Positions 1 to 8,106 are shown, counted from the stretch's first letter. The stretch: DNA of 22,209 nt from Tissierellaceae bacterium (GCA_023229175.1 JALNZV010000028.1:1-22209); one strand, 5' to 3'. Program-made: numbers and translations. The notes: generated from the letters alone by a model not told the origin.

Positions 1-1
1 T

Positions 2-121
2 ATAGGCCTAATAATAGGAGTGCCATTATTTGTATTCGTATACTCCTTAATAAAAGATATTACAGAAGAAGAACTAAAAAGGAAAGGTTTGCCATATGAG
101 ACGGATGAATATATAAAATAA
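2..121 (+). CDS. C-terminal end of an AI-2E-type transporter (partial)
   Basis: Only the last 39 codons are present. The frame is open from base 2 and stops at TAA 119-121. It encodes a hydrophobic stretch (IGLIIGVPLFVFVYSLI) followed by a charged tail with KRKGLPYETDEY. A glycine/proline-containing last membrane segment followed by a KKGLP-type cytoplasmic tail is characteristic of the C-terminus of AI-2E family (PerM/YdbI-type) permeases. These are multi-pass membrane proteins; some export autoinducer-2 and others act as antiporters. With so little sequence the family call is an inference and no substrate can be named. The gene ends directly in a terminator, so it is not cotranscribed with anything downstream. 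Confidence 0.6.
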   Translation: MGLIIGVPLFVFVYSLIKDITEEELKRKGLPYETDEYIK

Positions 122-145
122 GGGCGATTTCGCCCTTGTTTTATT
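120..145. terminator. Bidirectional Rho-independent terminator
   Basis: A 7-bp stem AAGGGCG/CGCCCTT (120-126 with 131-137) closes an ATTT loop. It is followed by GTTTTATTT on the plus strand and by a T-rich run (TTATTTTATAT) on the minus strand. It lies between the convergent transporter tail and hisC and can end both transcripts. Confidence 0.85.
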
Positions 146-1218
146 TACAACACCTCTTTTAACTTTTCAATAAACAGACGGTTTTCTTCCATGGAGCCAA
201 TGGAAACTCTGATGAAACTGCCTCCCATGGGCCTGATGATGACTCCTTTTTCTTGTAACTTTTCAAAGATTTCCCTTCCGTTTTTCCCGACATTTACGAA
301 TATGTGGTTAGTTTCCGATGGGGCATAATAAAACCCTAGCTTGTCAAATTCTCCGTATAAGTAATTTTTGCCTTCAAGGTTTAAGTCATAGGATTTTTTC
401 AAGAAGTCTTCATCTTCAAATGCCGCAATGGCAGCTGCTTGAGCTAAGGCGTTTACATTAAAGGTCTCCCTGACCCTGTTTAACTTGTCCAGCAAACTTT
501 TATCTCCCATGGTGTAACCGACCCTAATTCCTGCTAGGCCGTATGCCTTTGAAAAGGTCCTCATAACTAGGAGATTTTCATATTTACTTAGAAGTTTTAC
601 TGTATCGTGGGGGTAATCCTCCCTAGTCACATATTCCCTATAAGCTTCATCGGATATAACCAATATATGGGAAGGTACTTTTTCGAGGAAATCTATAAGC
701 TCGTTTTCAGTGACGATGGTGCCAGTTGGGTTATTGGGGTTACATATCCATATAACTTTTGTCTTCTCTGAAATACTTTCCAGTACCTTATTTAGGTCCA
801 TTGTAAAGTCCTTTAGGGGAACAACGACGGGTTTACCTCCCATGGCTACTGCTGCACTCATATAACTTGGGAAGGTAATATCTGCCACTATGACTTCATC
901 CCCTTTGTCTACAAAAGCTTTGGCTACTAGGCCTATCATCTCGTCCAAGCCATTGGTGGGCAAAATATTTTCTGCTCCAATGCCAAGTTTACTGGACAAT
1001 ACCCCCCTTAGTTTCATGGCATTGCCATCTGGGTAATCTCCAATACTATCGAGTGCGTTTACCATGGCTTCCTTTGCCCTTGGAGAGCATCCGAGAGGAT
1101 TTTCATTTAATGCCATGCCTGCTACTTTTTGGACATTATATTCTCGCCTGACATCTTCCATGGACATTCCAGGGTCATAGGGCTTTAAATCAGCTATTTC
1201 TTCTCTGAATTTTACCAA
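145..1218 (-). CDS. hisC: Histidinol-phosphate aminotransferase (PLP, class I/II)
   Basis: This fold-type I aminotransferase transfers the amino group between glutamate and imidazole-acetol phosphate in histidine synthesis. Family marks are ALNENPLGCSP near the N-terminus, the CNPNNPTG motif, SDEAYREY, and the PLP-lysine motif FSKAYGLAGIRVGY, with Lys224 counted from the start used here. The C-terminal GSFIRVSIG motif carries the phosphate-binding arginine. The frame could begin at ATG 1227, but the Shine-Dalgarno GAAAGGAG (1235-1228) abuts that ATG with no spacer. TTG at 1218 is 9 bases from it, so TTG is chosen, giving 357 residues. No other his gene is nearby. Isolated HisC-like enzymes can also act on aromatic amino acids or cobalamin-precursor substrates, so the exact substrate is less certain than the family. 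Confidence 0.88.
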   Translation of the reverse strand: MVKFREEIADLKPYDPGMSMEDVRREYNVQKVAGMALNENPLGCSPRAKEAMVNALDSIGDYPDGNAMKLRGVLSSKLGIGAENILPTNGLDEMIGLVAKAFVDKGDEVIVADITFPSYMSAAVAMGGKPVVVPLKDFTMDLNKVLESISEKTKVIWICNPNNPTGTIVTENELIDFLEKVPSHILVISDEAYREYVTREDYPHDTVKLLSKYENLLVMRTFSKAYGLAGIRVGYTMGDKSLLDKLNRVRETFNVNALAQAAAIAAFEDEDFLKKSYDLNLEGKNYLYGEFDKLGFYYAPSETNHIFVNVGKNGREIFEKLQEKGVIIRPMGGSFIRVSIGSMEENRLFIEKLKEVL

Positions 1219-1251
1219 TATATACATCTCCTTTCAAAATTTATTAATATT

Positions 1252-1260
1252 AGTATACCA
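1252..1260 (-). promoter_or_regulatory. hisC promoter, extended -10
   Basis: On the minus strand TGGTATACT matches an extended -10 (TGnTATAAT) with one change. No good -35 exists 16-18 bases upstream, as is usual for TGn promoters. The predicted start lies only about 20 bases before the hisC ribosome binding site. Confidence 0.6.
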
Positions 1261-1303
1261 AAGGACAATGCAATAAAAAAGGCTATGATATTAGCTTATC
1301 TTG

Positions 1304-1312
1304 TGATATAAT
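1304..1312 (+). promoter_or_regulatory. Promoter of the EF-G-like gene, extended -10
   Basis: TGATATAAT is a perfect extended -10 element. The -35 position shows no match to TTGACA. It implies a 5' leader of roughly 115 bases before the ATG at 1436, and it is divergent from the hisC promoter about 45 bases away. Confidence 0.65.
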
Positions 1313-1330
1313 CATAAAGGCAGTTATTGT

Positions 1331-1344
1331 ATAAAGCGCTTTAA
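1331..1344. promoter_or_regulatory. Palindrome resembling a catabolite (cre) operator
   Basis: The core TAAAGCGCTTTA (1332-1343) is a perfect 12-bp palindrome. The 14-base site matches the TGAAAGCGCTTTCA form of the CcpA operator at 11 positions; the outer TG and C are replaced. It sits about 20 bases downstream of the -10 of the EF-G-like gene, a position where a bound repressor would act as a roadblock. That a CcpA-type regulator binds here is inference. Confidence 0.35.
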
Positions 1345-1381
1345 GATGATTAAAAATTTAAACAATGTCAATAATAGGCAT

Positions 1382-1401
1382 AAAGATTTTAACAAATCTT
1401 T
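1382..1401 (+). other. Hairpin in the 5' leader of the EF-G-like gene
   Basis: AAAGATTT and AAATCTTT form an 8-bp, AT-only stem with a TAAC loop, about 20 bases before the GGGGGA ribosome binding site (1422-1427). No U-tract follows, so it is not a terminator. Its role, if any, is unknown. Confidence 0.35.
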
Positions 1402-1435
1402 CAAATAAATAAGCTAGCTAAGGGGGAATTGTATA

Positions 1436-3499
1436 ATGAAAACATATTCAGCTGATAACATCAGAAACGTAGCTTTGCTAGGTCATAGTAGTAGCGGAAA
1501 AACAACTTTAACTGAGGCAGTACTATTTGCAACTGGTATAACAAAAAGACAAGGAAGGGTAGAAGATGGAAATACCGTATCCGATTTCGATAAGGAAGAA
1601 ATAGCGAGAAAAGTTTCCATAGGTACTTCTGTAATTCCCGTAGAGTGGGGAAATACAAAGTTTAACCTATTGGATACACCTGGTTATTTTGATTTCATCG
1701 GCGAGATGTATGGTGCCAAAAGAGCCTCTGAGGGCTCAGTGCTTCTAATAGATGCTTCATCGGGAATAGAAGTTGGTTCAGAAAAGGCATGGAAAAATCT
1801 AGAAAAGTATAAAACGCCAAGCATTATTTTCGTAAATAAAATGGACAAAGAGGAGATAAACTTTGACAATGTTTTATCCCAATTAAAGGATAAATTTGGC
1901 GAAAAGATAGTTCCCTTTGCTTTACCTGTGGGAGTATCAAGTGAGTTCAAAGGCATAGTATCTGTAGTTGACGGTAAGGCATACGAGTATAAGGGAATCA
2001 ACAGGACGGAAATAGGCCTGCCAAGCGAATCAGAACAGGAAATTGAATTAATTAAAGAAGATTTAATGGAAAAAATAGCGGAAACTGATGAAGAACTAAT
2101 GGAGAAATACTTCGAAGGAGAGGCATTTACCGACGAAGAAATATTCAAAGGACTTGGTCTTGCCGTAAGAAGCGGAGATTTAGTACCACTTGTAGTGGGC
2201 TGTGCAGAAAACGGAATAGGAGTAGATTTCCTATTGGAAACCATAGAAAGATATATACCATCACCAGGTGATATAGATGTTGTTACAGGAATAAAAGACG
2301 GAAAAGAGATTGAAAGAAAAGCAGATGTAAATCAACCATTTGCAGCAGTTGTATTTAAAACAATTATAGACCCATTTGTAGGGAAATTATCCTTATTTAA
2401 GGTTGTATCCGGGAAGATAACCAAGGATACAGATTTATTCAACTCCACTAAAGACAGGGGAGAAAAATTGGGGGGTCTATTTGTACTTAGAGGTAAAAAT
2501 CAAATTGAGGTATCTGAAATAGAAGCTGGAGATATAGGTGCCACCTCGAAGTTAAATCACACTCAAACTGGAGATACTTTATGTACAAAAAATGATCAAA
2601 TACTATTCGAAGAAATCAAATATCCTCAACCTACTTTATTCCTAGCTGTGGAACCAAAGGCCAAAGGCGATGAGGAAAAGATTGGTACAGCACTTCAAAG
2701 ATTAACTGACGAAGATCCAACATTTATAGTACAAAGGAATTCTGAAACAAAACAATTACTTATTGGCGGACAGGGAAACATGCAATTGACAGTAATTGTA
2801 GACAAACTAAAAAATGCCTTTGGAGTAGAAGTAAACTTAACAAATCCAAAGATTGCATATAGAGAAACCATAAAGGGAACTTCTTCCGTACAAGGAAGAC
2901 ACAAGAAACAATCAGGTGGAGCAGGTCAATACGGAGATGTCCACATAAGATTTGAGCCTAGCGAAGAGGACTTTGTATTTGCAGAAGAGGTATTTGGAGG
3001 TGCAGTACCGAGAAACTTCTTCCCAGCAGTAGAGAAGGGGCTTCAAGAATCCTTAGAACATGGAGTATTGGCAGGGTACCCTGTAGTAAACCTTAAAGCT
3101 ACACTATTTGACGGTTCCTATCACCCAGTAGACTCCAATGAAATGGCGTTTAAAATCGCCGCATCCCTGGCATTTAAAAAGGGAATGGAGGAAGCAAAGC
3201 CCATATTACTAGAACCTATTATGAAAGTAGAGGTCACTATACCTGAAGACTACATGGGAGATGTCATGGGCGATATGAACAAGAGGAGAGGTAGAATACT
3301 GGGAATGGAACAGCAGGAGGACGGCTCCCAAATAGTTACAGCAGAAGCCCCCCACGCAGAATTGTTTGAATACGCCATAGATTTAAGAGCCATGACACAG
3401 GCTAGAGGCAGTTTTACAATGGAATTTATAAGGTATGAAGAAGTACCGGGAAATATTGCAGAGAAAATAATCGCAGAGGCAAAAGCGGAAAAAGAATAA
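1436..3499 (+). CDS. EF-G-like translational GTPase (EF-G-2/EF-G-II type)
   Basis: This 687-residue protein has the full EF-G architecture: G domain, beta-barrel domain II, domain III, domain IV (about 480-600, including KKQSGGAGQYGDV) and the C-terminal domain V with RRGRILGMEQ. The nucleotide motifs are a P-loop GHSSSGKT (16-23), DTPG starting at Asp80 and NKMD (134-137). The P-loop differs from the AHIDAGKT of canonical FusA. The overall sequence closely resembles the second EF-G of Thermus (EF-G-2, GHAGSGKTT), whose role is unsettled. It therefore looks like a paralogue, with the true fusA expected in the rpsL-rpsG-tuf cluster elsewhere. It is monocistronic: its own promoter lies upstream and a terminator directly downstream. 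The start ATG is 8 bases after GGGGGA. Confidence 0.88.
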   Translation: MKTYSADNIRNVALLGHSSSGKTTLTEAVLFATGITKRQGRVEDGNTVSDFDKEEIARKVSIGTSVIPVEWGNTKFNLLDTPGYFDFIGEMYGAKRASEGSVLLIDASSGIEVGSEKAWKNLEKYKTPSIIFVNKMDKEEINFDNVLSQLKDKFGEKIVPFALPVGVSSEFKGIVSVVDGKAYEYKGINRTEIGLPSESEQEIELIKEDLMEKIAETDEELMEKYFEGEAFTDEEIFKGLGLAVRSGDLVPLVVGCAENGIGVDFLLETIERYIPSPGDIDVVTGIKDGKEIERKADVNQPFAAVVFKTIIDPFVGKLSLFKVVSGKITKDTDLFNSTKDRGEKLGGLFVLRGKNQIEVSEIEAGDIGATSKLNHTQTGDTLCTKNDQILFEEIKYPQPTLFLAVEPKAKGDEEKIGTALQRLTDEDPTFIVQRNSETKQLLIGGQGNMQLTVIVDKLKNAFGVEVNLTNPKIAYRETIKGTSSVQGRHKKQSGGAGQYGDVHIRFEPSEEDFVFAEEVFGGAVPRNFFPAVEKGLQESLEHGVLAGYPVVNLKATLFDGSYHPVDSNEMAFKIAASLAFKKGMEEAKPILLEPIMKVEVTIPEDYMGDVMGDMNKRRGRILGMEQQEDGSQIVTAEAPHAELFEYAIDLRAMTQARGSFTMEFIRYEEVPGNIAEKIIAEAKAEKE

Positions 3500-3502
3500 T
3501 GG

Positions 3503-3540
3503 AAAACCATAGGGGATATAATTTCTTCTATGGTTTTTTA
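3503..3540 (+). terminator. Rho-independent terminator after the EF-G-like gene
   Basis: A 10-bp stem AAAACCATAG/CTATGGTTTT (3503-3512 with 3528-3537) with a 15-base loop runs straight into six Ts. It begins 4 bases after the stop codon. Confidence 0.85.
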
Positions 3541-3568
3541 AATTTAATATTTTATTTTCTGAAAAAGA

Positions 3569-3577
3569 TGATATAAT
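3569..3577 (+). promoter_or_regulatory. Promoter of the ctsR operon, extended -10
   Basis: TGATATAAT is a perfect extended -10; the -35 is AT-rich and poor. The predicted start is near 3584, just before the CtsR operator, so bound CtsR would cover the start site. Confidence 0.7.
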
Positions 3578-3587
3578 TATAGATGAA

Positions 3588-3604
3588 GGGCAAAGAAAGT
3601 CAAA
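3588..3604 (+). promoter_or_regulatory. CtsR operator (heptad direct repeat)
   Basis: GGGCAAAGAAAGTCAAA fits the CtsR consensus (A/G)GTCAAANAN(A/G)GTCAAA with a single change, in the first heptad (GGGCAAA for GGTCAAA). A further GTCAA follows at 3605-3609 and runs into the AAGGAGG ribosome binding site. The position just downstream of the -10 of the operon that encodes CtsR indicates autorepression, as in other Firmicutes. Confidence 0.85.
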
Positions 3605-3619
3605 GTCAAGGAGGTAACT

Positions 3620-4081
3620 ATGCCTGGTTTAAGTAATGTAATCGAAAGGTTTATAAAATCCATGATAGAAGCCCAAGAAAATGGTATTGTAGAAATACAG
3701 AGAAATGAATTGGCGGAGAAATTTGGCTGCGCACCTTCTCAGATAAACTACGTATTATCCACTAGATTTACACCATACAAAGGATATTTTATAGAGAGTA
3801 GAAGAGGTGGAGGTGGGTATATTAAGATAATAAAGGTGGGAATTGACGAGTTCGAGGACATTGGAGATATCATAGTAAATACTATTGGAGAATCTATTAC
3901 AAAAAATAAAGCCCACCATATAGTTGAAGGATTGATGGAAGAGGGTATAATATCAGAAAGGGAACACGATATTATCTTAGCCTCATTGGGCGAGAGGGCC
4001 TTGGGTCATGAAAATGCAGAATTGAGAAATAAACTTAGGGCTAGCATTTTAAAGAATATACTATTAATCCTAGTGAAATAG
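3620..4081 (+). CDS. ctsR: CtsR, class III heat-shock repressor
   Basis: CtsR is a dimeric winged-helix repressor of clp and other protein quality-control genes. It loses DNA binding on heating, and McsB with McsA drives its inactivation and turnover. The 153 residues match the family length. The helix-turn-helix lies at about 27-50 (ELAEKFGCAPSQINYVLSTRF). The beta-wing carries Arg62 followed by four glycines (63-66), the loop known in CtsR as the thermosensor. The C-terminal half (about 75-150) is the helical dimerisation and ClpC/McsB-contact domain. The start has an AAGGAGG site 5 bases upstream. It is the first gene of the operon, directly behind its own operator, and its stop codon TAG is part of the next ribosome binding site. 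Confidence 0.97.
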   Translation: MPGLSNVIERFIKSMIEAQENGIVEIQRNELAEKFGCAPSQINYVLSTRFTPYKGYFIESRRGGGGYIKIIKVGIDEFEDIGDIIVNTIGESITKNKAHHIVEGLMEEGIISEREHDIILASLGERALGHENAELRNKLRASILKNILLILVK

Positions 4082-4093
4082 GAGGTGTCTACA

Positions 4094-4597
4094 TTGTTAT
4101 GTCAAGTATGTGGAAAAAATGATGCAACAGTTCATTTTACAAAGATAATAAATGGAAATATAGAAGAGATACACCTATGCAGTTCCTGTGCTAAAGAAAA
4201 CAAGGATTTGGAGTTTAGCTTTGATTTTCCCTTTTCCTTTCAAAAACTATTTACTGGACTTATAGATTCTGTACAAGATAAAGGAGTACAAGAAAAAGAT
4301 ATAACTTGTGAATGCGGTCTCACTTACAAGGAGTTTTTAGAATCGGGGAAATTTGGATGTGCCAAATGTTATGATACATTTAGGGGCGATATGGATTCTC
4401 TGTTAAAGGGCATCCACGGTCACAATAGACACGAGGGGAAAATTCCCTCTGGAACAAAGGATAAAATGCTCCAAAAAAGGGCAATAGAATCCCTAAAGTC
4501 AGAATTGGAACAGTCTATAAAAATAGAGGACTTCGAAAGGGCAGCTTATTTAAGGGATGAAATAAAAAAGCTAAGAGAAAAGACAAAGGATATTTAG
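4094..4597 (+). CDS. mcsA: McsA, zinc-binding activator of the McsB arginine kinase
   Basis: McsA stimulates McsB arginine kinase activity and links it to CtsR and ClpC. The N-terminal half has cysteine pairs C3/C6, C29/C32, C72/C74 and C89/C92, typical of its treble zinc-finger region. The C-terminal part (about 130-165, ELEQSIKIEDFERAAYLRDEI) is a UVR coiled-coil motif like the one in ClpC. The frame extends back to GTG 4085, but that GTG lies inside the Shine-Dalgarno TAGGAGGTG. TTG 4094 is 8 bases from GGAGG and gives the family's usual N-terminus, MLCQVCGKN, and 167 residues. One pair is spaced CxC (CECG) rather than CxxC. It overlaps nothing, but its ribosome binding site includes the ctsR stop. 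Confidence 0.93.
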   Translation: MLCQVCGKNDATVHFTKIINGNIEEIHLCSSCAKENKDLEFSFDFPFSFQKLFTGLIDSVQDKGVQEKDITCECGLTYKEFLESGKFGCAKCYDTFRGDMDSLLKGIHGHNRHEGKIPSGTKDKMLQKRAIESLKSELEQSIKIEDFERAAYLRDEIKKLREKTKDI

Positions 4598-4609
4598 GAG
4601 GTGAGTCCT

Positions 4610-5641
4610 ATGATTAAATGGTTAGGTGGAGTGGGAAAAGAAGAAGATGTAGTAGTCAGCACTCGCCTTAGACTAGCTAGGAATATGGCCAATTACAAGT
4701 TTCCCGAGTTTATGACAGAAGAAGAAGGAGAACTTGTCACCAGCGAAGTACTAAATTCCGTGAGGGATAATGCAGAGGACAGCTTATATAGATTTTACAG
4801 AATTAAAGATTTATCGGATATCGAAAAGAAAGTATTCGTAGAGGAACATCTAATAAGCCCCAATCTTTCAGAGAGGACAGCCAATGGGAGTTTCCTCATT
4901 AGCAATGACGAAAAGTCAACCATAATGATTAACGAGGAGGACCATATTAGGATTCAGGTACTGTTGCCAGGTTTGGATTTCAATCATGGATGGGAGGTTT
5001 CATCAAGATTGGATGATTTGTTGGAAAAGGAAATTGAATACGCTTATCATGAACAATTTGGATATTTAACCGCTTGCCCTACAAATGCAGGAACAGGCCT
5101 TAGGGCATCTGCAATGCTACACCTTCCTTGTCTTGCTATGACAGGCCATTTGAACTCAATCATAGAGGGACTGGGGAAAATTGGACTGACAGCAAGAGGA
5201 CTCTATGGGGAGGGTTCAAAGGTATCTGGATATTTGTTTCAGATATCAAATCAAACTACTTTGGGGGAAACAGAAGAGGATATTATAAAAAAACTAAATA
5301 AGGTAGTACTCCAAATAGTTTCCAGAGAAAGGAGTACCAGAGTATTTATGCTGGATAAAAAACATACAGAAATTGAGGATAAGGTGTTTAGGTCTTTGGG
5401 GATTCTCAACTATAGCAGAATTATATCTTCTGCCGAGGCGATGAATCATCTTTCTAATATTAAACTAGGCTGTGATTTAGGTTTAATAGACGATATAAAT
5501 TCAAAAAAGATAGTAAGCCTTATGATGGATATACAACCTGCAAGCATACAGAAAAGTTCCAATACTAGTATGTCAGAAGAGGAAAGAGATGTATATAGGG
5601 CACAGGTAATAAGAAACAATTTAATTAACATGGAGGTATAG
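4610..5641 (+). CDS. mcsB: McsB, protein arginine kinase
   Basis: McsB phosphorylates arginines on substrate proteins, marking them for unfolding by ClpC and degradation by ClpP; CtsR is also a target. It belongs to the phosphagen (guanidino) kinase family. Visible family marks are VVVSTRLRLARN near the N-terminus, SPNLSERTANGSFLIS, NEEDHIRIQ, and CPTNAGTGLRAS, with Cys156 at the active-site cysteine position, followed by GLYGEGS and FQISNQTTLG. The length of 343 residues is slightly short of the B. subtilis protein, which has extra N- and C-terminal residues. GTG 4601 is in frame but forms the last G of AGGAGG (4596-4601). ATG 4610, 8 bases after that site, is the credible start. It is 12 bases from mcsA and 2 bases from clpC. 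Confidence 0.96.
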   Translation: MIKWLGGVGKEEDVVVSTRLRLARNMANYKFPEFMTEEEGELVTSEVLNSVRDNAEDSLYRFYRIKDLSDIEKKVFVEEHLISPNLSERTANGSFLISNDEKSTIMINEEDHIRIQVLLPGLDFNHGWEVSSRLDDLLEKEIEYAYHEQFGYLTACPTNAGTGLRASAMLHLPCLAMTGHLNSIIEGLGKIGLTARGLYGEGSKVSGYLFQISNQTTLGETEEDIIKKLNKVVLQIVSRERSTRVFMLDKKHTEIEDKVFRSLGILNYSRIISSAEAMNHLSNIKLGCDLGLIDDINSKKIVSLMMDIQPASIQKSSNTSMSEEERDVYRAQVIRNNLINMEV

Positions 5642-5643
5642 AT

Positions 5644-8079
5644 ATGGCGATGTTTGGAAGATTTACAGAGAGAGCACAAAAAGCCATTCTTCTTTCCCAA
5701 GAAGAGGCGAAGAAATTAAAACACAATTATGTGGGGACAGAACATTTGCTATTGGGTTTAATAGCTGAGAATGAAGGCGTTGGAGCTAGGGCCTTTAAAG
5801 AGCAAGGAATAAGCCTCGAAGGGGCGAGAAAGGAAGTAATCGCAATAGTAGGTGAAGGCAATTATGGAGCAGATATTCTAGGGTTTACCCCAAGAGTAAA
5901 GAGAATATTTGAACTTTCATTTATTCAAGCTAGAAACCTGGGACACAACTATGTAGGCACAGAACACCTACTTTTAGGCCTTTTATCTGAAGGTGAAGGT
6001 GCGGCAATTGTTATTTTAAAGAGGCTTGGAATAGACAATAAAAAACTCAGTGAACTGGTCCTAAAGATGATAGGGGATTCCCCATCAAAACAAGGACAAA
6101 ATGTGGAAAAGGCAAACACAGATACCCCAAATCTAGACAAATATAGCAGAGATTTAAATGAATTGGCAAAGGCAGGACAGATAGACCCAGTCATTGGAAG
6201 AATAATGGAAATAGAAAGAGTAATACAGGTATTAAGTAGAAGAACAAAAAATAACCCCGTATTGATTGGCGAACCAGGCGTTGGGAAAACAGCAATTGCA
6301 GAAGGTTTAGCTCAGAAAATAGTCGAAGGAGAAGTACCAGAAATCATAAAAGACAAGAGAATTATCTCCTTAGATTTACCGGGCATGGTTGCAGGTGCCA
6401 AATATAGGGGGGAGTTTGAAGAAAGACTAAAATCAGTCATGAAGGAGTTAAAAGAAGCAGGCAATGTAATACTCTTTATTGATGAGCTTCACACCATCAT
6501 AGGAGCAGGTGCGGCAGAGGGTGCCATAGATGCCTCAAGTATACTAAAGCCTGTACTGGCAAGGGGCGAACTCCAAGTAATTGGTGCCACCACCATAGAT
6601 GAATATAGAAAATATATAGAGAAGGATTCTGCACTGGAAAGGAGATTTCAACCTATTATGGTAGAAGAACCTACAGTGGAGGATTCAATTAAAATATTAG
6701 AGGGCCTTAGGGATAGATACGAAGCTCATCACAGAGTAAAAATAACAGACGAGGCCATTAAAGCTGCAGCAGAATTGTCCAGTAGATATATAACCGATAG
6801 GTTTTTGCCAGATAAAGCAATAGATTTAATAGATGAAGCAGCTTCCATGATAAGAATAAAATCCTATGTTCCACCAGTTGAATTGAAAGACTTGGAGGAG
6901 AGGTTGGAAGAGCTGTCCAAGGAAAAAGAAGAAGCTATAAATACGCAAAACTATGAAAAAGCCGCAAGAATAAGAGATGAAGAGAGAAAATTAAGGGAAG
7001 AACTGGAAAGCAACAAGGCAGAATGGGATCAGCAAAAGCAAACCTCTGATTTAATCGTAGGCTACGACGAAATAGCAAAGGTTGTATCCGACTGGTCTGG
7101 GGTACCTGTGACTAGGATGACTTCAGAGGAAAGCGAAAGACTGCTAAATCTGGAGAAAATACTTCATCAGAGAGTAATTGGGCAGGAACAAGCTGTAGAA
7201 GCTGTATCCAGTGCTGTAAGGCGTTCTAGGGTGGGACTTAAGGACCCTAAAAAGCCAGTGGGCAGCTTTATATTCGTTGGGCCAACGGGAGTTGGGAAGA
7301 CTTATTTAGCAAAGGCATTGGCAGAATCCTTATTTGGCGATGAAGAGGCCATGATTAGAATAGATATGTCAGAGTATATGGAAAAGCATTCAGTATCTAA
7401 ACTGGTAGGTTCTCCTCCAGGATATGTTGGATATGACGAGGGAGGACAATTAACAGAAGCAGTAAGGAGAAAACCCTACGCAGTAATACTGTTTGACGAA
7501 ATAGAGAAGGCTCATCCAGATGTATTCAATATGCTTTTACAAATACTAGATGACGGCAGATTGACAGATTCCAAAGGAAGAACAGTAAATTTTAAAAATA
7601 CAGTAATAATTTTGACTTCAAACGTAGGTGCAACATCCATTAGAAAACAAAATGTCCTAGGGTTTTCAGCAGGTGGAGAAGACAATAGGGCAGAGTATGA
7701 AAAGATGAAAGAAACCATCAGCGAAGAACTAAAAAAGACATTTCGACCAGAATTTTTAAATAGATTGGATGAAGTTATTGTATTCCACAGCCTGGAAGAA
7801 ACCCATGTAAAGGAAATAGTGGATATAATGATTAGAGATTTAGAGAATCGGTTGAGAAAATCCGATATAAAAATAGAAGTCTCTGAAAACATGAAAAAGC
7901 ATATTTCTACTAGGGGTTTTGACGCCGTCTATGGTGCAAGGCCATTGGAGAGGACCATCAGGAAAATGATAGAAGACCAGTTGGCAGAAGAAATGCTAAA
8001 GGGGAAAATAGCAAAGGACGACAATATAGCCATCGACTACGACAATGAAAACGACAAGTTAATATTTAAGCCACTATAG
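5644..8079 (+). CDS. clpC: ClpC, AAA+ unfoldase of the ClpCP protease
   Basis: This Hsp100 unfoldase feeds arginine-phosphorylated and adaptor-delivered proteins to ClpP. Domains in order: two Clp-N repeats (about 3-145, each containing a HNYVGTEHLLLGL motif), the first AAA+ ATPase with Walker A GEPGVGKT at 209-216 and Walker B ILFIDELHT, the M/UVR coiled coil at about 415-470, the second ATPase with Walker A GPTGVGKT at 546-553 and Walker B ILFDEIEKAHPD, and the C-terminal ClpB-D2-small domain. The 811 residues are normal for ClpC, and the UVR motif in the middle separates it from ClpA and ClpB. ATG 5644 is 7 bases after GGAGG. A second ATG at 5650 would match the MFGRFTERAQ start of relatives but lies 13 bases from the site. 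Confidence 0.97.
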   Translation: MAMFGRFTERAQKAILLSQEEAKKLKHNYVGTEHLLLGLIAENEGVGARAFKEQGISLEGARKEVIAIVGEGNYGADILGFTPRVKRIFELSFIQARNLGHNYVGTEHLLLGLLSEGEGAAIVILKRLGIDNKKLSELVLKMIGDSPSKQGQNVEKANTDTPNLDKYSRDLNELAKAGQIDPVIGRIMEIERVIQVLSRRTKNNPVLIGEPGVGKTAIAEGLAQKIVEGEVPEIIKDKRIISLDLPGMVAGAKYRGEFEERLKSVMKELKEAGNVILFIDELHTIIGAGAAEGAIDASSILKPVLARGELQVIGATTIDEYRKYIEKDSALERRFQPIMVEEPTVEDSIKILEGLRDRYEAHHRVKITDEAIKAAAELSSRYITDRFLPDKAIDLIDEAASMIRIKSYVPPVELKDLEERLEELSKEKEEAINTQNYEKAARIRDEERKLREELESNKAEWDQQKQTSDLIVGYDEIAKVVSDWSGVPVTRMTSEESERLLNLEKILHQRVIGQEQAVEAVSSAVRRSRVGLKDPKKPVGSFIFVGPTGVGKTYLAKALAESLFGDEEAMIRIDMSEYMEKHSVSKLVGSPPGYVGYDEGGQLTEAVRRKPYAVILFDEIEKAHPDVFNMLLQILDDGRLTDSKGRTVNFKNTVIILTSNVGATSIRKQNVLGFSAGGEDNRAEYEKMKETISEELKKTFRPEFLNRLDEVIVFHSLEETHVKEIVDIMIRDLENRLRKSDIKIEVSENMKKHISTRGFDAVYGARPLERTIRKMIEDQLAEEMLKGKIAKDDNIAIDYDNENDKLIFKPL

Positions 8080-8106
8080 GAACGATATTATCGTTCCTGG
8101 CTTTTT
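8078..8106 (+). terminator. Hairpin between clpC and radA (weak terminator or attenuator)
   Basis: AGGAACGAT pairs with ATCGTTCCT around an ATT centre (8078-8098), followed after GGC by TTTTTA. The stem is strong, but the U-tract is short and displaced by three bases. Only 19 bases separate it from radA, which has no separate promoter I can see. Partial read-through, lowering radA relative to the clp genes, is the likeliest effect. Confidence 0.55.

Noticed and set aside
1684..2244. 186-codon minus-strand frame opposite the EF-G-like gene
   Set aside because: It is Ser-rich, has no Shine-Dalgarno, and lies wholly inside the conserved G domain coding region of the plus-strand gene.
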